Of a stretch of 64,000 nt of DNA, positions 46,158 to 53,622 are shown piece by piece. The notes beneath the pieces are model-generated. The model worked only from the letters and a program-made list of their open reading frames with translations. It had not been told where the DNA came from and searched no databases. The stretch lies in contig OY970376.1 of the NCBI GenBank assembly GCA_963718755.1, forward strand, positions 1,798,001 to 1,862,000, read 5' to 3'. Position 1 is the first letter of the stretch; each line of letters opens with the position of its first letter. A program made the position numbers and the translations under genes. Origin of the DNA: VRUE01 sp963718755. GTDB taxonomy: Bacteria > Actinomycetota > Thermoleophilia > Solirubrobacterales > 70-9.

Positions 46158-48656
46158 GTGGTTAGCGCCGGCTCCTACATCCTCAGCGTCGCCCTGCTGG
46201 CCCTCCTGGTCCTTTCGCTGGGGTTCTCTGCCGTTTGCCTCAGGCAGCGGTTCATGCCCGATTGGGAGGGCGCCCTGGCGCATCTGGTCGAGGCGGTCGT
46301 CGGCGTTGCTCTGCTGATCTGGATCGCCGAGCTGTTGGGGGTCGTCGGTCTGCTCTATGCCGGGACGGTTGTGGCTGTATCCGTGGCGCTGGCTGTGGCG
46401 ACTGCTTTTGCGTTTGGCGCTGGGGGGAGGCAGGGGTGGTCCGGTCGCACGCTGGGTTTTTCGCCGGGCGGCGGGACTCTCTCAGGGAGCGGTCAGGGCG
46501 AAAAACAGGACGCCGCGCCCGACCGGACCACCCCTGCCTCCCACTCAGGGACGAACGGTGGGATTGACGCCAGGTCTTGGCTTCCTCAGCTCGTGGCCGT
46601 GGGTGTGGTCGCGATCGTCTTTGCCCATTGGGGGCTGACGACGGCGGATGCCTTGAGCAGAGGCATTTTCAACTTCGACTCGCTCTGGTACCACATGCCG
46701 TTCGCGGTGGACATGGCGCAGAGCCACTCGGTGACCGGGCTGCATTACACCGAGACCGTCTTCACCAACTGGTTCTACCCGCAGAATTCCGAGCTGCTCC
46801 ACGCCGTGGGGATCGTTATCGCTGAGCGAGACACGCTCAGCTTGTTCCTCAACTTTGGCTGGCTCGGGATGGCGTTTCTCGCGGCTTGGTGCATCGGTAG
46901 GCCGTACGGACGTGGTCCGCTTACGGTCGTAGCTGCCGGGATCCTGCTCGAGTGCCACACGCTTGTGGTGCGCGAGCCTGGGGCAGCAAAGAACGACGTC
47001 ATGGCGGCGGCGCTGCTCCTGGCCGCGATTGCAATCTTGGTCAACGCGAACTGGGGGGCGCGTCTTCCGCGGGTGGCGCGGGGCGGGGCGCCCGGCGGGA
47101 AGCGGCGTCCTCTTTTTCGCCCCAAGGGCAATCTCGGACGGCCGCACTCGCCCCTGGCGAAAAACCCAGCGCCCCGCCGGGCGCCCCACCCCGTGACAGG
47201 ACCCGCGGCCGAAATGCTCCCACTGGCAGTCGCCGGGCTGGCGACGGGGCTGGCGGTGGGAACGAAGTCGACCGCGCTGGCAATGGCTGCCGCGTTGACG
47301 CTGGCGATCATCGTGCTCGCACCCACCGGACGCCGCTGGGCTGCAGCCGGATGGTGGTTCGCGGCGGGGCTGGCGGGTGGGGGGTACTGGTACCTGCGCA
47401 ACCTGGTGATCTCGGGCAACCCGTTGCCGCAGCTCGAGCATCTGGGGCCGATCACGCTGCCCCATCCTGAGCGACTGCAGGAGGGCCGGCCCGACTTCTC
47501 CATCGCCCACTACGCAACCGACACCGGCGTCTGGAGCGAGTACTTCAGGCCGGAGCTGCACGAAGCGTTCGGCGCCCTCTGGCCGCTGGTGATCCTCGCT
47601 GCGATTGCGGGCGGCATCACGGCCCTTCTCTGGGGCCGAACCCGCGTCCTGCGCTGGATCGGCGGCGTGGCCCTATTCGGCATGCTCGCCTACCTCTTCA
47701 CCCCCCTAAGTGCCGCCGGCATAGAGGGAGCCCCCGAGGGCTTCGGAATCAACCTGCGCTACGCCATCCCAGCTTTGCTCGCCGGCATCACCCTGCTGCC
47801 CCTCGCCGGGGCGGTGGTGGGGGTGCCCCGGTCGGGCGCGGCGTCCTCTTTTTCGCCCCACGGGCAATCTCGGACGGCTGAGCTCGCCCCTGGCGAAAAA
47901 CCCAGCGCGCGACCGGGGCACCCCCGGCGCCGCCTCCCTGTCGAGTGGTTGCTGCTCGCGGTCTTCCTCATTGTCCTTGTCGTCACCAACCGCGCCGACA
48001 CCGTCGTCCGCGATCCGGATCGGGTTTTCGCCTGGGCGATCGCGCTGCTCTTCGTCCTGATCCCAGCCGCGCTGCTCTTCGCCCGCAGCCGGGGAATGTC
48101 GCGGGGCACGGTGGCGGGTGGCTTTGCGGGGCTCGCCCTGCTGGTCCTCGCGATCGGCTACCCGCTGCAGCGCGACTACCTGGACGATCGCTTTGCCAAT
48201 GCGGACCCTGATACGAGCATCCCCGGCATGCACCTCGACTCCGCCTATCGCTGGGCTCGGGACGTCAGCGACGCTCGCATCGGGCTCGCCGGCACTACGG
48301 CGGGATTCCTCCAGTACGGCTTCTACGGCATCGACCTCTCCAATCGCGTCCGCTACCTGGGCGTCGAGGGCCCGCACGGGACCTTCAACGCAATCCCGGC
48401 CTGCTCTGAGTTCCGCGCCGCCGTCAATGCTGCTGGTCTCGACTACCTGGTCACGGCGCCGCTGCTCAACTTCATCGAGCCCGGCGATCCGATTCGTTCA
48501 CCAGAGGCATCCTGGTTGCGTGCCGAGCCTGCGGTGGTCCCGGTCGACCGCAGCGGGCCGGTGACCGTCTGGCGCATCCGCGGCCGCCTTGACCCGGGCG
48601 GATGTGGACCACGCAATGCGCCGCTCCGCGAGATCCCCCAGCAGCCAAGTTCCTAG
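46158..48656 (+). CDS. Polytopic glycosyltransferase-like membrane protein carrying three in-frame palindromic repeats
   Basis: 832 aa, GTG start. About 12 membrane helices and an extracytoplasmic C-terminal part resemble ArnT/PMT-type GT-C proteins. LSRGIFNFDSLWYHMPFAV near residue 170 is the acidic-loop region. Three stretches of about 36-38 residues rich in Gly, Pro, Arg and Ser (about residues 90-128, 307-346 and 554-590) are encoded by TIR elements. All three lie in loops between helices, and the frame is kept in both repeat orientations. The donor and acceptor are unknown. Confidence 0.75.
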   Translation: MVSAGSYILSVALLALLVLSLGFSAVCLRQRFMPDWEGALAHLVEAVVGVALLIWIAELLGVVGLLYAGTVVAVSVALAVATAFAFGAGGRQGWSGRTLGFSPGGGTLSGSGQGEKQDAAPDRTTPASHSGTNGGIDARSWLPQLVAVGVVAIVFAHWGLTTADALSRGIFNFDSLWYHMPFAVDMAQSHSVTGLHYTETVFTNWFYPQNSELLHAVGIVIAERDTLSLFLNFGWLGMAFLAAWCIGRPYGRGPLTVVAAGILLECHTLVVREPGAAKNDVMAAALLLAAIAILVNANWGARLPRVARGGAPGGKRRPLFRPKGNLGRPHSPLAKNPAPRRAPHPVTGPAAEMLPLAVAGLATGLAVGTKSTALAMAAALTLAIIVLAPTGRRWAAAGWWFAAGLAGGGYWYLRNLVISGNPLPQLEHLGPITLPHPERLQEGRPDFSIAHYATDTGVWSEYFRPELHEAFGALWPLVILAAIAGGITALLWGRTRVLRWIGGVALFGMLAYLFTPLSAAGIEGAPEGFGINLRYAIPALLAGITLLPLAGAVVGVPRSGAASSFSPHGQSRTAELAPGEKPSARPGHPRRRLPVEWLLLAVFLIVLVVTNRADTVVRDPDRVFAWAIALLFVLIPAALLFARSRGMSRGTVAGGFAGLALLVLAIGYPLQRDYLDDRFANADPDTSIPGMHLDSAYRWARDVSDARIGLAGTTAGFLQYGFYGIDLSNRVRYLGVEGPHGTFNAIPACSEFRAAVNAAGLDYLVTAPLLNFIEPGDPIRSPEASWLRAEPAVVPVDRSGPVTVWRIRGRLDPGGCGPRNAPLREIPQQPSS
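46425..46542. repeat. TIR element, copy A (inside a coding sequence)
   Basis: Perfect 23-bp terminal inverted repeats (46425-46447 and 46520-46542, reading GGGAGGCAGGGGTGGTCCGG at the left end). The core is GCTGGGTTTTTCGCC ... GGCGAAAAACAGGACGCCGC. It is translated without a stop as part of a loop of the surrounding membrane protein. Confidence 0.95.
47079..47193. repeat. TIR element, copy B (inside a coding sequence)
   Basis: 21-bp terminal inverted repeats with one mismatch (left CGGGGCGGGGCGCCCGGCGG). The core is in opposite orientation to copy A, with TCCTCTTTTTCGCCCC and CTGGCGAAAAACCCAGC. About 61 of 65 core bases are identical to copy C. Confidence 0.93.
47819..47925. repeat. TIR element, copy C (inside a coding sequence)
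   Basis: Perfect 16-bp terminal inverted repeats GGGGGTGCCCCGGTCG and CGACCGGGGCACCCCC. Core orientation as in copy B. It contains ATCTCGGACGGCTGA, which is also found in the unrelated double-stem element at 19861. Confidence 0.93.
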
Positions 48657-48680
48657 TCCTGGGTCGCTCCACGACGTCGC

Positions 48681-48686
48681 TACCCT
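48681..48686 (+). promoter_or_regulatory. Candidate -10 box (TACCCT)
   Basis: TACCCT with 8 nt before the ATG at 48695. Confidence 0.35.
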
Positions 48687-48694
48687 GGGGGCCA

Positions 48695-49018
48695 ATGGCC
48701 TATCCGCTCGAGAACGCGCTCTTCCAGTGGGAGGAGGGATGGCGGGTTCTGCGCGCGATCGAGGACCAGCGTGAGCGGCGTCAGGCCGACCGGGTGGTTG
48801 CCGCGATCCAGGACGAGCTGCGGCGCCGGATCGGGCCGACCTTTCTGGCGGCCGAGCTAGCGGAGTTCTACGGCCGTGGAACGGATTGGTGCCTGCAGGT
48901 GGCGATGGATGCCGCTCCCGAGCCCGGAGGCGATCACCGTTCGCTCGCCGACGCAGCCTTCTGGCTCTACTTGCGCGGGGCCACCGACTTCGCTGGCGGT
49001 CGCCAGCTACTCGTCTGA
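48695..49018 (+). CDS. Hypothetical protein (107 aa)
   Basis: MAYPLENALFQWEEGWRVL with a helical, charged first half (QRERRQADRVVAAIQDELRRRIG) and TFLAAELAEFYGRGTDWC. No signal peptide or membrane helix. GTDWCLQVAMDAAP may be a conserved core. Cytoplasmic, function unknown. Its 3' end overlaps the convergent gene by 12 nt. Confidence 0.65.
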   Translation: MAYPLENALFQWEEGWRVLRAIEDQRERRQADRVVAAIQDELRRRIGPTFLAAELAEFYGRGTDWCLQVAMDAAPEPGGDHRSLADAAFWLYLRGATDFAGGRQLLV

Positions 49019-49597
49019 GTCGTCGTCGCTTGCGCCGGGGGTGCTCTCGCCGGCGCGGCGGATGACGATCTGGTCCGCCTCGATGCGCACAGTCACCTCG
49101 CGCTTGTCAGCCCAGTGCTCGGCGTAGACCGGATTGTCTTTCACCGCCGCATCGAGCCAGAGGCCGTAGCCGTCCCGCTCGCCGTGGTCGAAGGTCGCCT
49201 CGAGCTCTTTGCGCCGTCCACGCCCGCCACGCCTGCCGCGACGCCGCCGCCGCCGTGGGCGCGTGCCACCGGCCTCGTCGCCGTCCTCTGAGCTCTGCTC
49301 TTTGCGGGCCGGCCGCTCCTCGCCATCCTCGTCCTCCTCGACCTCGTCCTCCTCGACTTCCTCTTCCTCGGCCTCTTCGGCGGTCGCGGCCTCGACCTCG
49401 GCCTCGATCTCGTCGCGGAGGTCGACTTCGCCGCCGCCGGCCTCCTCCCCGTCGGGGGTGAGGTCGTGCTGCTTGCGGAACTCGCGCAGCTCCGAGGCGG
49501 AGACCTCGAGCTGGTGGGCGATCCAGGCGTCGGTGCGTCCTTGCCGCACCCAAGCGCGGATCTGGTTCAGCTGTGGCTTCAGCGAGCGTCGTGCCAT
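49007..49597 (-). CDS. HTH protein with acidic linker and Arg-rich tract
   Basis: 196 aa. The N-terminus (MARRSLKPQLNQIRAWVRQG..DAWIAHQLEVSASELREFRK) looks like a homeodomain-like HTH. A Glu/Asp-rich stretch (about residues 60-95), an Arg/Gly-rich stretch (about 112-128) and a conserved-looking C-terminal domain (GYGLWLDAAVKDNPVYAEHW) follow. The composition suggests nucleic acid or ribosome association. Function unknown. Confidence 0.7.
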   Translation of the reverse strand: MARRSLKPQLNQIRAWVRQGRTDAWIAHQLEVSASELREFRKQHDLTPDGEEAGGGEVDLRDEIEAEVEAATAEEAEEEEVEEDEVEEDEDGEERPARKEQSSEDGDEAGGTRPRRRRRRGRRGGRGRRKELEATFDHGERDGYGLWLDAAVKDNPVYAEHWADKREVTVRIEADQIVIRRAGESTPGASDDDSDE

Positions 49598-49658
49598 CGG
49601 CGCGCGAGTCTATTCAACCTGGGCGGGGGATCGCGGAGTCACGGCTGGCGACCCGTGC

Positions 49659-49898
49659 TTAGGCCATCAGAAATGAGAGGGCCTCGAACATCGAGACAAC
49701 AACAACAACGACGGTCGCGGTCAGGCAGACAGCCAGCACGCTGAAGCGCACTTTGCCGTGCTGCTCGTTGCGGGTCATGCGACGCTCCCGCGAGCGGTTC
49801 GCCGCGCGCCGGCGCAGCTGCTCGCGCCGGCGACGCTCCAAGGTCGTCTCCTGCTCGAAGGCAACCTCGAACTGGTTGATGCTTTGCCGCATTCTCAT
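49659..49898 (-). CDS. Small membrane protein with basic coiled N-terminus (79 aa)
   Basis: Starts at the ATG at 49898 (or 49892). A long charged helix (TLERRRREQLRRRAANRSRERR) precedes one C-terminal membrane helix (VRFSVLAVCLTATVVVVVV). Likely a tail-anchored cytoplasmic-facing protein. No family recognised. Confidence 0.6.
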   Translation of the reverse strand: MRMRQSINQFEVAFEQETTLERRRREQLRRRAANRSRERRMTRNEQHGKVRFSVLAVCLTATVVVVVVSMFEALSFLMA

Positions 49899-49996
49899 AG
49901 GGGCGGGCCCCAAAGGGCCGCGGCGGCACCGTAGCAAAGCCGCACGAGCGCTTGCAGACCTCAAGCCCAATACTCAGCCAGTGGGTGTGACGACGA

Positions 49997-50497
49997 TCAC
50001 GGCCCGCAGGCGCCCCAGAGGCCACGGCCGGCACGGGCAGCCGTCAGCTCGAGACGCTCAAAAAGCCCCGCAAAGCGATCGTTCGGCGGGATCGTCAATG
50101 AGCGGGCGAGGCCGCGGCGAAGCAGGGCCGAGTTGAAGAGTCGATCACGGAGATAGGCATAGGCGAGCAGGCGGCCGTAGACGTCACGGCGCTCGACGCC
50201 GAAGACCAACCGCACCCGCCGGCCCTCGAGCTGGCGGTGGGTGAAGGCGGAAGCCCGCGGCCCAAAGCACTCCACCGGCTCCCCCCGCTTAACCGTCTCC
50301 GGCGTATCGACCCCAATCAGCCGCACATCCTCGACCTCCCCGTCGATCCGAGCCTCGATCGTGTCCCCGTCCACCACACGAGTCACCGGGGCCGTCGCGG
50401 ACGCCGGCCCAGCATCCGGATCGCCCTCCCACGGCCGCAGCACCAGCAACGCGACGATGGCAAACAGCACCAAGCTCCCGGCAACGTCTTTTCTCAC
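49997..50497 (-). CDS. Secreted or membrane-anchored thermonuclease-family protein
   Basis: 166 aa with an N-terminal hydrophobic segment (VAGSLVLFAIVALLVL). Staphylococcal-nuclease-fold motifs: RVVDGDTIEARIDG, DVRLIGVDTPET and FGVERRDVYGRLLAYAYL, with Asp and Arg catalytic positions in place. Ca-dependent nuclease activity is likely, outside the cell membrane. A 111-nt double-stem repeat lies upstream of its start. Confidence 0.9.
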   Translation of the reverse strand: MRKDVAGSLVLFAIVALLVLRPWEGDPDAGPASATAPVTRVVDGDTIEARIDGEVEDVRLIGVDTPETVKRGEPVECFGPRASAFTHRQLEGRRVRLVFGVERRDVYGRLLAYAYLRDRLFNSALLRRGLARSLTIPPNDRFAGLFERLELTAARAGRGLWGACGP

Positions 50498-50532
50498 GAT
50501 CTAACGCCGAGACTCACTCGCCTGCCGTGCCT

Positions 50533-50643
50533 AGGCCCGTCCGGTAGGGGTGAAACGTCTTGTACTTTTTCCGCGGCGACATCAGCGGACAGCCACCAGC
50601 TGTCTTCGGAAAAAGTTAAGTGGAACCCCTACCGGACGGGCCT
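50533..50643. repeat. 111-nt double-stem element, copy 2
   Basis: Perfect 19-bp outer arms AGGCCCGTCCGGTAGGGGT and ACCCCTACCGGACGGGCCT. The inner stem CTTTTTCCG/CGGAAAAAG replaces copy 1's CTTTTTTTG/CAAAAAAAG with both sides changed together. It ends on the first + strand base of the aldolase stop codon, the same placement as copy 1. Confidence 0.94.
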
Positions 50644-51563
50644 CAGGGGATCCGGCGAACGTTGCTCAGCAGCGTTTCCTTGATCTGAGCAATGATCTCC
50701 AGCGCCTCGTTCCACTCGCGCTGCCAGACGTTGCGGCCGAAGATGACGCCGCTGCCGCCCGCCTGCATGATCTCGCGGGTGTGGCCCAGCACCGTCTCGT
50801 CGTCGACCTTGGATCCGCCGGAGAGAACGACCAGGGCACGCCCGGCCGACTCGACGCAGTGCTGGATCGCTCCGGCCTGGTCGATTTCCATCTCGTTGTA
50901 GGGGGGCTGTGCGTCCTTGTCCTTCTCAGGGTCGATCTTCGGCATGTTGAGCTTGACCACGTCGGCGCCCATCTCCATCGCCAGACGGGCCGCGTAGTCG
51001 ATCGCGTAGAAGGAGTTCGGCCCGCCCTTGCCCTCGACGGCTTCGCCGCGTGGGTAGGACCAGACGATCAGCGGCATCCCGTAGCGGTCGCAGTCCTCGC
51101 GCACGGTGCGGAGCTGAGCGAGATCCTCGTCCTGGCGGGGCGAGCCGACGTAGAGGGTGTAGCCGACCGCGTCGGCGCCGAGCCGCACCGCGTCCTCGAC
51201 GCTGGCGTTGCAGCTCGAGAACGCCTTGGCGGAGGAGGGGATGTCGGTCTTGCCGTTGACCTTGAGGATCAGCGGCACCTGGCCCGCGTAATCGGGGTAG
51301 TACTTGCTCGCCATGCCGATCTGGCAGGCGAGCGCCGAGTAACCGGCCTCGGCGGCGAGCCGGAACTGGTAGTCGGGGTCCTTGGAGGCGGGGTTGGGGA
51401 AGAAGTCGCGCGGGCCGTGCTCTATGCCCTGATCGATCGGCAGCAGCATCAGGGTGCCGTTGCCCGGTCCGAACTCGAAAAGCAGGCGGCGCAGGCGGGT
51501 CCGTTTGCCGGGCGCCAGCTCGGCCAGAAGCGATTTCTGCTCGGTCAGACTCTTCAACTCCAC
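50643..51563 (-). CDS. Class I fructose-bisphosphate aldolase (DhnA/FbaB type)
   Basis: 306 aa from the GTG at 51563, chosen because AGGAGG lies 8 nt upstream; the frame remains open upstream but antisense to the rhomboid gene. Motifs of the DeoC/LacD-fold aldolases: LMLLPIDQGIEHGPRDFF, VPLILKVNGKTD, ADVVKLNMPK and ALVVLSGGSKVDD. It splits fructose-1,6-bisphosphate via a Schiff-base Lys, fitting eno nearby. Strong Shine-Dalgarno use contrasts with the many leaderless neighbours. Confidence 0.9.
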   Translation of the reverse strand: MELKSLTEQKSLLAELAPGKRTRLRRLLFEFGPGNGTLMLLPIDQGIEHGPRDFFPNPASKDPDYQFRLAAEAGYSALACQIGMASKYYPDYAGQVPLILKVNGKTDIPSSAKAFSSCNASVEDAVRLGADAVGYTLYVGSPRQDEDLAQLRTVREDCDRYGMPLIVWSYPRGEAVEGKGGPNSFYAIDYAARLAMEMGADVVKLNMPKIDPEKDKDAQPPYNEMEIDQAGAIQHCVESAGRALVVLSGGSKVDDETVLGHTREIMQAGGSGVIFGRNVWQREWNEALEIIAQIKETLLSNVRRIP

Positions 51564-51641
51564 GCTGTATTCCTCCTCGAAGATGGGTTCTCCCGCAGTA
51601 TGCCACCGGCGGCACGCGGTGAGCGCTCGCGACAGGGCGGT

Positions 51642-51647
51642 TATCCT
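51642..51647 (+). promoter_or_regulatory. Candidate -10 box (TATCCT)
   Basis: TATCCT with 9 nt before the ATG at 51657. Confidence 0.4.
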
Positions 51648-51656
51648 CGATTGACC

Positions 51657-52421
51657 ATGAGTGAGACTGAGCTCAGCGTGATCTGCAAGAACTGCGGCTC
51701 CGAGGTCAGTCCCTATGTGACCGAGTGCCCCTATTGCGGTGCGAGGCTGCGCAAGCGGGCGCCGAAGCTGGAGCGCCGGGGGGACGGGCTCGAGCCGAAG
51801 CCGCGCCGCGGGCCCGCCAAGCGCCTGCTGCGGATCAAGCTGCCCTCGGTCGCCGCCGGCTCCAACCGGCCCTATGCGACGCTGGCGGCGATTCTCGGCT
51901 CGGCACTGCTGCTCCTGGTCGAGCAGGCGGCCGGCGCCTCGCTGATCGACGTCGGCGGCCTCACCGTGCCGCTCGACGGCGAGTGGTGGCGCTACCTGAC
52001 CGCCCCCTTCGCCTACGTCGACGTCGGCTACCTCTTTGTCGTCGCGATCGCCCTGGCGATCTTCGGGATCGGAGTCGAGCGCCGGCTTGGCAGCGCCCCG
52101 ACGGCACTGCTGCTGCTGGCTTGTGGTGGCCTGGGGATGCTGGCGGCGGGCGGGATCGCCAACGCCCAAGACGACTTCGTCGTGATCGCCGGTGGCAACG
52201 GCATGGCCCTGGGCGCCCTCGCCGCCTGGTTCGCGATCCGCCGGGCCGAGGCGCGGGGCGCGATCGATCAGGACTACGACCCGATCGGGGTGGCGGTGGC
52301 GGCGGCGGTGCTGCTGGCGCTGCCGATCTTCGAGTCGACTGCCGACGTCTTTGCGGGCCTCGCGGGCGCCGTCGTCGGCGGCCTCGCGGGCCTCGCCGCC
52401 GCGGCGCTGCGCCGCGTCTAG
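51657..52421 (+). CDS. Zinc-ribbon rhomboid-like membrane protein, catalytic Ser missing
   Basis: 254 aa. N-terminal zinc ribbon with two CxxC pairs (ICKNCGSEV and TECPYCGARL), then a rhomboid-like membrane domain with about six helices (GGEWWRYLTAPF-like start, here LDGEWWRYLTAPFAYVDVG). The site of the GxSG catalytic serine reads GGNGMALGALAAWF, so Ser is replaced by Asn. This suggests an inactive pseudoprotease, possibly a substrate-binding or quality-control factor. Confidence 0.8.
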   Translation: MSETELSVICKNCGSEVSPYVTECPYCGARLRKRAPKLERRGDGLEPKPRRGPAKRLLRIKLPSVAAGSNRPYATLAAILGSALLLLVEQAAGASLIDVGGLTVPLDGEWWRYLTAPFAYVDVGYLFVVAIALAIFGIGVERRLGSAPTALLLLACGGLGMLAAGGIANAQDDFVVIAGGNGMALGALAAWFAIRRAEARGAIDQDYDPIGVAVAAAVLLALPIFESTADVFAGLAGAVVGGLAGLAAAALRRV

Positions 52422-52430
52422 GCTCACGCC

Positions 52431-52763
52431 ATGGCGTCGAACGACGAGCAGCGGCTCGAAGCCGCGATCGAGCGTCTGGCCGAGGCGGGACGGTTCGCCG
52501 AGGCGGAGGCGATCGTCGCCCGCGCGGCGCCGCAATTGCAGCGCGTGCTGGCGGCGGCGCTTGCCGAGGGCGGCTGGTTCGGCGAGTCGCACGAGAGCGA
52601 GTCGCTGAAGGCAGCCACCGTTCCCGATCCGGAGGAGCGAATCGCAGCAGTCCGGACCCTGCTGGCGGAGGAGGCGCGGATGGGCATGATGGTTGGAGTC
52701 GCAGTTGGCTGGGCACTGAAAGAGGAGATGAGCGAGGGCGAAGCCCCGGAAGGAGAGAGCTGA
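52431..52763 (+). CDS. Hypothetical helical protein (110 aa)
   Basis: MASNDEQRLEAAIERLAEAGRFAEAEAIVARAAPQ is helical and Ala/Glu-rich; RMGMMVGVAVGWALKEEM near the end could be an amphipathic helix. It lies between the rhomboid-like gene (9 nt) and the UPF0173 gene (2 nt), so it is part of that operon. Function unknown. Confidence 0.7.
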   Translation: MASNDEQRLEAAIERLAEAGRFAEAEAIVARAAPQLQRVLAAALAEGGWFGESHESESLKAATVPDPEERIAAVRTLLAEEARMGMMVGVAVGWALKEEMSEGEAPEGES

Positions 52764-52765
52764 AG

Positions 52766-53479
52766 ATGGAGATCAAGTTCCACGGCCAGTCGTGTTTTGA
52801 GCTGAGCGGGGGGGAGACGACCGTGCTGGTCGACCCTTTCCTGAAGCCAAACAACCCATCTGCGGTGGCGACCGCTGAGGAAGTCGAGCCGACCCACATC
52901 GCGATCAGCCACGGTCACGTCGACCACATGGCAGATGCGGTGCCGGTGGCGAAGCGGACCGGCGCCCACTGCGTCGCGATCGTCGAGCTCGCCAAGTGGC
53001 TGGAAGGGCAGGGCATCGAGGGGGTCAGCGACCCGAACTTCGGCGGTTCGGTCGAGTTCGAGTGGGGCTACATCTCGCTCGTTCCCGCCTGGCACACCAA
53101 CACGCTCCCCGGCTCCGAAGAGTCCCCCTACAGCGCCGAGGACGGCATCGCGATCGGTCCCGCCGCCGGGCTCGTGATCAGGATCGGCGAGACGACCGTC
53201 TACCACGCCGGCGACACCTGCCTCTTCGGCGACATGAAGCTGATCGCACAGCGCCACGACCCCGATGTCGCCCTGCTGCCGATCGGCGGTCACTACACGA
53301 TGGATCGCCACGATGCAGCGATCGCCGCCGACCTGCTTGGGGCGGCCACGGTGATCCCGATGCACTACGACACCTTCCCGCCGATCGAGACCGACAGCGG
53401 CGCCTTCAAGGCCGAGGTCGAGGAGAAGACCTCATCGCGAGTGGTGCTGCTCGAGCCGGGGGGGACGCACTCGGTCTAG
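52766..53479 (+). CDS. UPF0173 metallo-beta-lactamase-fold hydrolase
   Basis: 237 aa. The HxHxDH metal site is ISHGHVDHMAD (about residue 50), with further ligands in VPAWHTNT, YHAGDTCLFGDM and IPMHYDTFPPI. N-terminus MEIKFHGQSCFEL is typical of UPF0173. A metal-dependent hydrolase of unknown substrate. Last gene of the rhomboid operon, followed by a GGTCGAGG hairpin that may end the transcript. Confidence 0.92.
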   Translation: MEIKFHGQSCFELSGGETTVLVDPFLKPNNPSAVATAEEVEPTHIAISHGHVDHMADAVPVAKRTGAHCVAIVELAKWLEGQGIEGVSDPNFGGSVEFEWGYISLVPAWHTNTLPGSEESPYSAEDGIAIGPAAGLVIRIGETTVYHAGDTCLFGDMKLIAQRHDPDVALLPIGGHYTMDRHDAAIAADLLGAATVIPMHYDTFPPIETDSGAFKAEVEEKTSSRVVLLEPGGTHSV

Positions 53480-53490
53480 GTCTCTCTGGG

Positions 53491-53537
53491 GCGCGGTCGA
53501 GGTTTGAACCGGTAGGCGACTCAAACCTCGACCGCGC
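53491..53537. repeat. 47-nt hairpin element, GGTCGAGGTTTGA family copy 2
   Basis: Perfect 17-bp arms GCGCGGTCGAGGTTTGA and TCAAACCTCGACCGCGC around a 13-nt loop. Over 43 nt it is the reverse complement of copy 1 (3144-3188) with only two differences, both in the loop. It lies between the UPF0173 stop and the R2-like gene. Confidence 0.93.
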
Positions 53538-53622
53538 ATGTCCGAGCCAGTAATCCTGGCTGGCTGGCCAGGACTGCGCTAGTCTCGGAGCGACCGCCGC
53601 ATTCGAGCCGAGGAGAGTGCAG

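Noticed and set aside
51564..52592. Upstream extension of the aldolase frame
   Set aside because: Antisense to the rhomboid-like gene; the GTG at 51563 has an ideal AGGAGG.
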